A stretch of 35,776 nt of DNA from a virus. Positions within the stretch are counted from its first letter, which is position 1. Each line of letters starts with the position of its first letter. Position numbers and translations under genes: made by a program. The stretch lies in IMG/VR virus record IMGVR_UViG_3300025669_000117, positions 1 through 35,776 of that record. One strand, given 5' to 3'. Of this stretch, positions 27,107-33,525 are shown piece after piece. The notes under the pieces are model-generated. The model saw only the letters and a list, made by a program, of their open reading frames with translations. It did no database searches and was not told where the DNA came from.

Positions 27107-27955
27107 ATGAATAAAGATTTAATAAAAAAATTAGCAGACACGCTAAAAGTTACAGACCCCGAAGCATTCGGGAAAGCATTATCAGAAGAAAATGGAACTT
27201 TTGAGATACCTAAATTAAAAATCTATACAGATGACGAGCATTCCAAGTTAAAAATCTACACACCTGAAAGCTTTGACACATATACTACTAACACAGAAAA
27301 AGTAGGATATGACAAAGGAAAAGTTGTTGGAGAGGAAATGCAAATGAAAGCTGTACGAGATGAAATGGGAGTTGAAGTTGATGGATATAAAGATAAATCT
27401 ATTTTAGTATCTACATACAAAGATCATATCTTGAAAGAAGCCAAAATCGAACCTGATAAGAAAGTAGAGAAATTAGAAATTGACCTAAAGACTTTACGTG
27501 AAACAAAAACTGAACTTGAACAGGGGTATGAGAAAAAAGAAACTGATTATAAAAGCCAAATTAAAGGCATGAAATCAGAACATTTTTTATTATCTCAATT
27601 TAAGGACAGTAAAGATGGGTTACCAGCCACTCACAAAGTTGCAATTTTTAAAGCCGAGGGATACGGAATTAATTTTAATGATTCAGGTATTGCAGAACCG
27701 ACAAAAAACGGGGAAGTAGTTAAAAATGAAAACAGAGAGGCTAAAAAGTTTTCAGATGTTGCAGATGAATTTTCTGTATTATACAAATGGGATAATGCAG
27801 GGGGCAGAGGTGGAGAAAATGAAAATGGCGAAAATGGCAAATTCAAAGACTTCAATGAATTATTTGCACACATGGAAAAAGAAAACATCGACCCGGACAG
27901 CACAGAGGGGACAGGATTACAAGAAGAATTAAAAAAAACATTAAATAAAAAATAA
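27107..27955 (+). CDS. Putative scaffolding protein
   Basis: 282 residues, highly charged. A central coiled coil (about 120-160, EKLEIDLKTLRETKTELEQG) is followed by a globular stretch and a Gly/Asn/Glu-rich tail (GGRGGENENGENGKFKDFNE). Charge, coiled coil and position directly before the major capsid protein match phage scaffolds, which template prohead assembly and are then removed. No protease gene is visible nearby. Confidence 0.7.
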   Translation: MNKDLIKKLADTLKVTDPEAFGKALSEENGTFEIPKLKIYTDDEHSKLKIYTPESFDTYTTNTEKVGYDKGKVVGEEMQMKAVRDEMGVEVDGYKDKSILVSTYKDHILKEAKIEPDKKVEKLEIDLKTLRETKTELEQGYEKKETDYKSQIKGMKSEHFLLSQFKDSKDGLPATHKVAIFKAEGYGINFNDSGIAEPTKNGEVVKNENREAKKFSDVADEFSVLYKWDNAGGRGGENENGENGKFKDFNELFAHMEKENIDPDSTEGTGLQEELKKTLNKK

Positions 27956-27960
27956 TTAAA

Positions 27961-29001
27961 ATGGCGAATTACGCAGATTCAAGACGAAAAAATATCCAAT
28001 ATCAATGGAGTAAAAACATGGCAAGTCCTGAGTTTAAGATGAAACCATCGGTAACTATTGAAATGTTAAAAAAGAACGTTGATTTAATTTTGCCAGCAAA
28101 AGAAATGGCAAGAATAATGGAAGTTAAAAAAACAGATCAAGATACCGTTGAAATCAACTTATTAAACAAACAGGCGGCTTCATTAGGTTCTGCAAGAGCA
28201 GCGGCTCATACAGGGGATATTAATGATAGTACAATAACTACACAAACATTCACAACTATTAGTGATACGTTTAAAACCTCAATCAAACAGGCGGACAGAG
28301 ATAGTGTTTTTACACTTGCTCAAATGACTTCTGTTCAGATTTATTCTAAAATGCTTAGCATTGTAGAATCATTAGAAACAGCAATGTTGGCAGCTTTAAA
28401 CACCAACAAATCGCAAGTTTCAAACACGCCATCATTAGGAAATTGGAATGATGACTCTGATTATATTTATAAAGTGTCAACAGCCGATAGACTTTTATTT
28501 TTCCAAAGACTCAAAGGATTTATGAATCAAAACTATTATAAAGGTCAATTCGACGTAATAGGCGATGAAGGATTAAAACAATTGTTTGAACATCTAAGCT
28601 GGCAAGGTGGCGGAAATAGTGTAAATTCACAGCCTCAACTTTCAAATATCGAAATGTTTGGTTCTGCTGAATTGGCGAAAGTTTCAGGCGCTGAAGGCTA
28701 CTGTTATATAGCACCAAAAGGAACAATCGGTTTATTGGATTGGATTCCTGAGAAAAACAGAAATGGTTTTGGTCATACGTTCCAAGTTGGTGGATTATAT
28801 TATAGCTTACCTGACCCTTGGGGGCTGGGATTAAACTTTGCAGTACATGAGTACGCAACAGCCGCAGATAATGAATCAGCAGCAGGGGAAACTCAGGATA
28901 TTAATATTCAGGGTGAAATTTCTATTGACCATTCATTCTTAGTGCCAACATTCTCAACAAGTAATTTAAGCGCAATTTATAAAGCATATCTTTTAGGATA
29001 A
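27961..29001 (+). CDS. Major capsid protein
   Basis: 346 residues, following the scaffold by 5 bases. The N-terminal arm and long-helix region (MLKKNVDLILPAKEMARIME), the beta-rich middle and the C-terminal region (GFGHTFQVGGLYYSLPDPWG) are consistent with an HK97-like fold, but I recognise it chiefly by position, size and composition (Gln, Ser and Ala-rich, few Cys). Its stop overlaps the next start by 1 base. Confidence 0.7.
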   Translation: MANYADSRRKNIQYQWSKNMASPEFKMKPSVTIEMLKKNVDLILPAKEMARIMEVKKTDQDTVEINLLNKQAASLGSARAAAHTGDINDSTITTQTFTTISDTFKTSIKQADRDSVFTLAQMTSVQIYSKMLSIVESLETAMLAALNTNKSQVSNTPSLGNWNDDSDYIYKVSTADRLLFFQRLKGFMNQNYYKGQFDVIGDEGLKQLFEHLSWQGGGNSVNSQPQLSNIEMFGSAELAKVSGAEGYCYIAPKGTIGLLDWIPEKNRNGFGHTFQVGGLYYSLPDPWGLGLNFAVHEYATAADNESAAGETQDINIQGEISIDHSFLVPTFSTSNLSAIYKAYLLG

Positions 29002-29408
29002 TGAAAAAACTATTTATAATTTTAGCAATTGTAGTACTGGGTATTGCAAGCTACGGACAAAAAGTTATCGCTTTTACAACTGACACTATTACCAATACTG
29101 AAACCGTTGTTACATTTGAGACAGCTCGAATTTCTCCAACAACTGATGTTGTTGTGGTTATTTTGGCAACAAATCTAACAGGAACGACAGCCGGAACAGC
29201 TGTATTTCAGGGTTCGATAGACGGTACTATCTTTTCAACTATTTCAACAGCCGCAGGCGACACTATGACAATTACGGATGGTGCAACATATACTTGGAAT
29301 ACTGAAGAACTTGCAGGAAACGGTTATAATTTTTACAGAGTTCAATTCCTATCGACTGGTACACATACCACAGGGATGTCAGGCTCATATATGTTTTTTA
29401 AACCGTAA
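29001..29408 (+). CDS. Exported beta-sandwich protein in head module (135 aa)
   Basis: A clear Sec signal peptide: MKKLFIILAIVVLGIASYGQ, probably cut after GQ or nearby. The mature part is Thr/Ser-rich and beta, an Ig-like sandwich (TNTETVVTFETARISPTTDV, GTTAGTAVFQGSIDGTIFST). Located between capsid and connector genes where decoration proteins normally lie. A signal peptide on a head-gene product is unexpected; see also the related-looking gene at 30443. Confidence 0.65.
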   Translation: MKKLFIILAIVVLGIASYGQKVIAFTTDTITNTETVVTFETARISPTTDVVVVILATNLTGTTAGTAVFQGSIDGTIFSTISTAAGDTMTITDGATYTWNTEELAGNGYNFYRVQFLSTGTHTTGMSGSYMFFKP

Positions 29409-30446
29409 ATGTATATAGTTTCACTCATAGAAGCAACAACTGGTTTATATCAGCGCGTGGGTCATAAACAACCCACCGTTGCTGATATGCCAACTTTATC
29501 GGCTGCAAATCTTGTTTCAAATAGTGGTCTTTATTTTGGTGGTGGACTGACTACTATTCAAAATATTTACGACTGTCAAGAAGATTCGGCTATTTCGGAT
29601 GCTAACTTCAACACATTGTTGATTTCAAAGCAAAAGGAAGCAATAAATGCAATGTTACAAAAAGTTTTCAATGAGGATGATTTAATCGAAAACCGATTAT
29701 TATTTCCTTATGAAAATGTAATGACTGACACTATTGCCAACGCAACAAACTTTGTAGGTTATGAAATATCAGTAAGTAAGCGAAAAAACATAACCACAAT
29801 ATTTAACGAGTTGACAGCGACATTTGATGCAATAGATGCAGTTAAACTTTTATTGTTTCATTCAAGTAAGCAGGATGCAATTACAAGCAAAGAAATTACA
29901 ACCGTTGCAAATCAGGATGTTTCAGAAACAGTTACTGATTGGGTATTGGAAAACTCAACATATAAAGGTGGAAAATATTATATAGGATATTTAACAAGCG
30001 GTTTAACGCCAAAGGCAATTAACCGAGAATGGAATGAATCAAATGTCCAAAACACTTTTAATCATGTCGGAATAACTCCAATTAAAGTTAGTGGATGGAA
30101 CGCAGAAACATTGTTTGACGTTGATGATATTGTATATACAGCCGACACTTACGGATTAAACTTCGATATTTCTGTACATAAGGACTTCACAGACCCTATT
30201 TTAAGGAACAAACCAAAGTTTGATAATCTGATTCAACTTCAATTTGAAGCAGATATGCTAAAGCTGATTGCAACCTCGACCCGAACAAATCGGATTGAAA
30301 GGATTTGTGATAAGGCATATTTTGCCCTGTATGGCGACACAGAAAACCATATCACAGGACTTGAAAAAAAATTGGAACGTGAAATTAAAAAACTTAAAGA
30401 AACATTTACACCTAAACAAAAACTAACTTCATACACAGTAAAATGA
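29409..30446 (+). CDS. Structural protein of the head-tail region (345 aa)
   Basis: Starts directly after the preceding TAA. Mixed composition with a helical first half (NFNTLLISKQKEAINAMLQK) and a C-terminal coiled segment (ITGLEKKLEREIKKLKETFT). Position between two signal-peptide proteins and before the neck protein suggests a connector or minor capsid role. Family not recognised. Confidence 0.6.
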   Translation: MYIVSLIEATTGLYQRVGHKQPTVADMPTLSAANLVSNSGLYFGGGLTTIQNIYDCQEDSAISDANFNTLLISKQKEAINAMLQKVFNEDDLIENRLLFPYENVMTDTIANATNFVGYEISVSKRKNITTIFNELTATFDAIDAVKLLLFHSSKQDAITSKEITTVANQDVSETVTDWVLENSTYKGGKYYIGYLTSGLTPKAINREWNESNVQNTFNHVGITPIKVSGWNAETLFDVDDIVYTADTYGLNFDISVHKDFTDPILRNKPKFDNLIQLQFEADMLKLIATSTRTNRIERICDKAYFALYGDTENHITGLEKKLEREIKKLKETFTPKQKLTSYTVK

Positions 30447-30862
30447 AAAATTTATTAATAATATTATTTGTATTTATCGGATTGACAACATTTAGTCAAA
30501 GAATCTATACTGATTCAATAGACGTGTCAACTATCAGTGGGGCAGATACAATGATAACTATTCCATTTAGAAGTGAAAGCGGCTCAAGTATAGAGTTCGA
30601 TTTCACTAATTTTGATGCTGATGATGCAATTTTAGACTTCGGCTATATTAACAACCGATGTTTTTCAAGAGCAGATGACAATAGACTTCCATTAACATTA
30701 AGTACTGCATTATATGATTATACTACTAATTGTAGTGTGTCAAGTGGGACTTATGCCGGGGTAATTTTAACCAACATTAAATGGAACTCTAAGTATATCG
30801 TGTTCAAGTTGACATTAACGAGTGTTACGACTGGAACGTTTATTTATTCATTCATTAGATAA
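30443..30862 (+). CDS. Second exported beta-sandwich protein in head module (139 aa)
   Basis: Signal peptide MKNLLIILFVFIGLTTFSQ ends in FSQ, the usual flavobacterial cleavage context. The mature part (TDSIDVSTISGADTMITIPF, CFSRADDNRLPLTLSTALYD, VTTGTFIYSFIR) is beta-rich with two Cys that could pair. Similar layout to 29001, so the two may be divergent duplicates. ATGA overlap with the upstream gene. Confidence 0.65.
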   Translation: MKNLLIILFVFIGLTTFSQRIYTDSIDVSTISGADTMITIPFRSESGSSIEFDFTNFDADDAILDFGYINNRCFSRADDNRLPLTLSTALYDYTTNCSVSSGTYAGVILTNIKWNSKYIVFKLTLTSVTTGTFIYSFIR

Positions 30863-31387
30863 ATGGCAACTCCAACGATAACAGATCCGCAAGGAATTGA
30901 CGACCCGATACAAAGATTGCAGAATTATTTTACAAGCAAACTTTGGACCGGTAAGATTCCTGATGATAGTCGGGCAATTAGTTATTCAAGCTATGGAAAG
31001 GCTTGTATAATTAATGGTAAACCTTATTATTATGTTTCTGCTATTGATTACAAAGAGTTGTTGATGAATGATAAAATAGACGGACATTCATTTTTTGTTG
31101 TAAATAACAGCGTTGAATTTAATGATTATATGCACCAATCGGATGTTGATTTGTACTTTTTTGTTGATTTAAAAAAGTTAAGTGCAGTTACAACACGAGC
31201 CGAGCAGGAGGTTATTAAGGATGTTATGGAGATTTTAAGATTAGAGCCAAACGGGTTTAAATTGAAAAGTACAACAATGGGTGAAGATGCGTTAAAGGAT
31301 TTTTCAGACGAGTACACGCAAACAATGCAGCCGTTTTTTGTGTTTAAGTTTAGTTTAGAGTTAATATATAAATTTAATTTTTGTTAA
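30863..31387 (+). CDS. Neck / tail-completion-like protein (174 aa)
   Basis: Length and position (after head genes, before the tail tube) fit a tail terminator or neck protein. Sequence: DDPIQRLQNYFTSKLWTGKI, then KPYYYVSAIDYKELLMNDKI and PFFVFKFSLELIYKFNF at the end. No strong motif; call by synteny. Confidence 0.55.
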   Translation: MATPTITDPQGIDDPIQRLQNYFTSKLWTGKIPDDSRAISYSSYGKACIINGKPYYYVSAIDYKELLMNDKIDGHSFFVVNNSVEFNDYMHQSDVDLYFFVDLKKLSAVTTRAEQEVIKDVMEILRLEPNGFKLKSTTMGEDALKDFSDEYTQTMQPFFVFKFSLELIYKFNFC

Positions 31388-31389
31388 AA

Positions 31390-31590
31390 ATGGAAAAAGA
31401 AAAAAAAGTACCAAATATTCTTGAAAGTTTAAACTTTCTTGAAGCTCGAAAAGTCTACAGGGTAGATAATTTCGATGGGTTTTATAAGTTTATAAAATCT
31501 TATAATCAAAAAGTAACCAAAGAGGCGACATTGGAAGTATTTGCAAAAATATATAATATTCCAGTCGATAAAATAAAAGGAGGCAAATAA
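31390..31590 (+). CDS. Small helical protein before the tail tube (66 aa)
   Basis: ATG at 31390; an in-frame TTG at 31381 overlaps the upstream stop and is less likely. Basic/hydrophobic helices (VPNILESLNFLEARKVYRVD, ATLEVFAKIYNIPVDKIKGG). No family. TAATG overlap with the tail protein gene. Confidence 0.55.
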   Translation: MEKEKKVPNILESLNFLEARKVYRVDNFDGFYKFIKSYNQKVTKEATLEVFAKIYNIPVDKIKGGK

Positions 31591-32495
31591 TGGGTTGTAA
31601 TCCAGCTTTATCAAACGGTGGTAGTGGTTCATGTCCTTTGGATATGGGCGAAACTGTCAAATTTGTATTAACATCTTACAAAAAAGAAGATGGTACTACA
31701 AATAAAATATTATTAACTGATGCAGCAGCAATAGCAAACTGGCAAACCTTAATTGATAAATACAATTTCGATGATGATGTATTGGAAAAAATTGTATTTA
31801 CTGATAGAATTTTCGGGGTTAAACAAGTTCCAAGTGAAGATGCTGTATTTAATGAAAATGGTTTTTACAAAAAATTGGCAGACGGAGATATTCAGTTTAC
31901 TGGAACATTTTACGACAAAGTAGCTGATTATATTAAAAAAATCAGTGAAAACTCAGACCTTAAACTTGCGATTTATCTTTTTGATGATAAAAACCAAGCA
32001 GGCGGTCGTAAAGATGCAACTTATCTTGTGCCTTTAGAAGTGCAGTCAATGGCTGTAACTAAATTTTCAATTCCTGACCGTGAAACACCATCAATGGCTA
32101 CGGTAACTTTCCAAATCGCAAATCCAAAGGATATGAATGATTTTTGGTTAGTTGAAGTTGCGGATGGAAATATTTTCGACGAAACAGATTTTTGGAGTTT
32201 AACCGATGCTGATATTACAATTTCAAGTCCAGCAACAACTGGATGTGTTGCAGTAATTGACACTGAGCGTTATGATGATGCGGTTACAGGGGCTGCATAT
32301 ACGGCATTTAATTTTTATGATGCAATTGCTCCAACTATTGCTATTCCAGTAGCGGCTGCGGAGGACTTAGTAGAAAGTCCTGATGGGACATATACTATAA
32401 GCAAAACAGCGCTGTTAACAACAGCACATACTTACACATTGAAAGTAAGCTATTCTAAATATGACGTTGCGACTGGTTCTGTTGTAGTACCTTAA
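31590..32495 (+). CDS. Major tail (tube) protein with C-terminal Ig-like domain
   Basis: 301 residues. The first 190 are beta-rich with the look of a tail-tube protein (MGETVKFVLTSYKKEDGTTN, DATYLVPLEVQSMAVTKFSI, PSMATVTFQIANPKDMNDFW); the last 90 (about 210-301) form a separate Ig-like domain ending TLKVSYSKYDVATGSVVVP, a common surface decoration on tails. Followed by a strong terminator, then by tail-assembly and tape-measure genes, as expected for siphophages. Confidence 0.7.
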   Translation: MGCNPALSNGGSGSCPLDMGETVKFVLTSYKKEDGTTNKILLTDAAAIANWQTLIDKYNFDDDVLEKIVFTDRIFGVKQVPSEDAVFNENGFYKKLADGDIQFTGTFYDKVADYIKKISENSDLKLAIYLFDDKNQAGGRKDATYLVPLEVQSMAVTKFSIPDRETPSMATVTFQIANPKDMNDFWLVEVADGNIFDETDFWSLTDADITISSPATTGCVAVIDTERYDDAVTGAAYTAFNFYDAIAPTIAIPVAAAEDLVESPDGTYTISKTALLTTAHTYTLKVSYSKYDVATGSVVVP

Positions 32496-32501
32496 AAAAT
32501 T

Positions 32502-32521
32502 GGGGCTTTTGCCCCTTTTTT
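32502..32521 (+). terminator. Rho-independent terminator after the tail-tube gene
   Basis: GGGGC (32502-32506) / GCCCC (32511-32515), TTTT loop, six T (32516-32521). The T-run ends exactly at the next ATG (32522). Confidence 0.85.
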
Positions 32522-32959
32522 ATGTTTGTAAGGATATTCCAACAAATAGTAAAGGACAATGAAAAGAAAATTGTTCAACTGCATAGTGATATGTTGGGAA
32601 GGGGTAAGGATAGTAAAGAAAAAGCTATTAAACCCCTATACTCAAATCCTTATAAAAAAGTAAAAAAGAAAAAAGGAAGTAGCCCTTATGGTAAGATTAT
32701 AAATAGGGTTACGCTGTTTTTGTCGGGGGAGTTTCATAGGTCATTTAAAATATTTTTAAAGCCAAATCAAATAATATTAGAACCTGACCAAACAAATGCA
32801 GATTTAGGCGGAGTTTTAATAAACAGATATGGCGACGACATTGAGGGGCTGACCGAAAAAGATGAAGATATGCTTGTTAAAAAATATGAAAAGAATTTTG
32901 AAGCAAGAGTGCAAAAGCAGTTAGATATTGATTTAAACAAGGCATTAAATGGCTTATGA
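32522..32959 (+). CDS. Tail assembly-region protein (145 aa)
   Basis: The ATG at 32522 directly abuts the terminator T-run; an internal Met at 32591 is an alternative start. Basic, Lys-rich (NPYKKVKKKKGSSPYGKIIN), then FLSGEFHRSFKIFLKPNQII and an acidic/helical end. Resembles small minor tail or connector proteins by position only. Confidence 0.55.
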   Translation: MFVRIFQQIVKDNEKKIVQLHSDMLGRGKDSKEKAIKPLYSNPYKKVKKKKGSSPYGKIINRVTLFLSGEFHRSFKIFLKPNQIILEPDQTNADLGGVLINRYGDDIEGLTEKDEDMLVKKYEKNFEARVQKQLDIDLNKALNGL

Positions 32960-33113
32960 TAAGTATAAAGAATTATCGGATCGACTTACAAAGGATAAGA
33001 ATAAAATATATTGTGTCATTCGAGTATGTAGTCAAAGATGTGATATTATGGAGTATTCTATTGCTGAAAAGACTGGAAAAAAAATACTTTATACGTCTGT
33101 ACTCGACGATTGA
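32949..33113 (+). CDS. Probable N-terminal part of a tail-assembly protein, frame 1 (54 aa)
   Basis: MAYDKYKELSDRLTKDKNKI and CVIRVCSQRCDIMEYSIAEK read like a real soluble protein, unlike the overlapping frame. It overlaps the previous gene by 11 bases and ends at TGA followed by C (33111-33114). A shift of +1 near that stop would join the frame ending at 33525. An A-AAA-AAA heptamer lies 20 bases before the stop, but a -1 shift there soon meets TAA. Confidence 0.5.
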   Translation: MAYDKYKELSDRLTKDKNKIYCVIRVCSQRCDIMEYSIAEKTGKKILYTSVLDD

Positions 33114-33525
33114 CAATCTACGTGCATGGAATTACATAATGATAGTCGATAAAGGAACTACTTGTTATTTACGTAAAGGCAGATTTAAAGGCGAATATCC
33201 TGAGGAAATGCAATTAATATCAAACCAATTAATTGATGAGTTTGAAATGTCTGATGAGTATTCCTATTATGTAAACAAAGAACGAAGCAAAAACATAATG
33301 GTCTGTAAGTATTTAGGCGAAGATGACCGCTCAATGATTACTCAAATTAAAATGAAAAACAGGGAATTGGAAAGTTTTAAATTCTCTAAACATGAAAGTT
33401 TGTTTAAGGTTGCCGCAAAAATGTCAACTTTTTACAAATACAGAATAGACACAAAAGCAATCAGTATAAAAGAATTTTTATATATGGTGGAGAATTTTAA
33501 AACAGATATTGAAACAAAAAGATAA
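32956..33525 (+). CDS. Tail-assembly chaperone-like region, frame 2 (189 aa if started at 32956)
   Basis: The downstream part (from about 33114; LRAWNYIMIVDKGTTCYLRK, FKGEYPEEMQLISNQLIDEF) looks genuine. The first 50 residues (Ile/Lys/Arg-rich, YRIDLQRIRIKYIVSFEYVV) look like an out-of-frame translation of the gene at 32949. So either the real protein arises by +1 frameshift from 32949, or translation starts internally at the ATG at 33139, or a base change broke one gene. Position between tail tube and tape measure is where siphophages keep frameshifted chaperone pairs. Confidence 0.55.
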   Translation: MISIKNYRIDLQRIRIKYIVSFEYVVKDVILWSILLLKRLEKKYFIRLYSTIDNLRAWNYIMIVDKGTTCYLRKGRFKGEYPEEMQLISNQLIDEFEMSDEYSYYVNKERSKNIMVCKYLGEDDRSMITQIKMKNRELESFKFSKHESLFKVAAKMSTFYKYRIDTKAISIKEFLYMVENFKTDIETKR

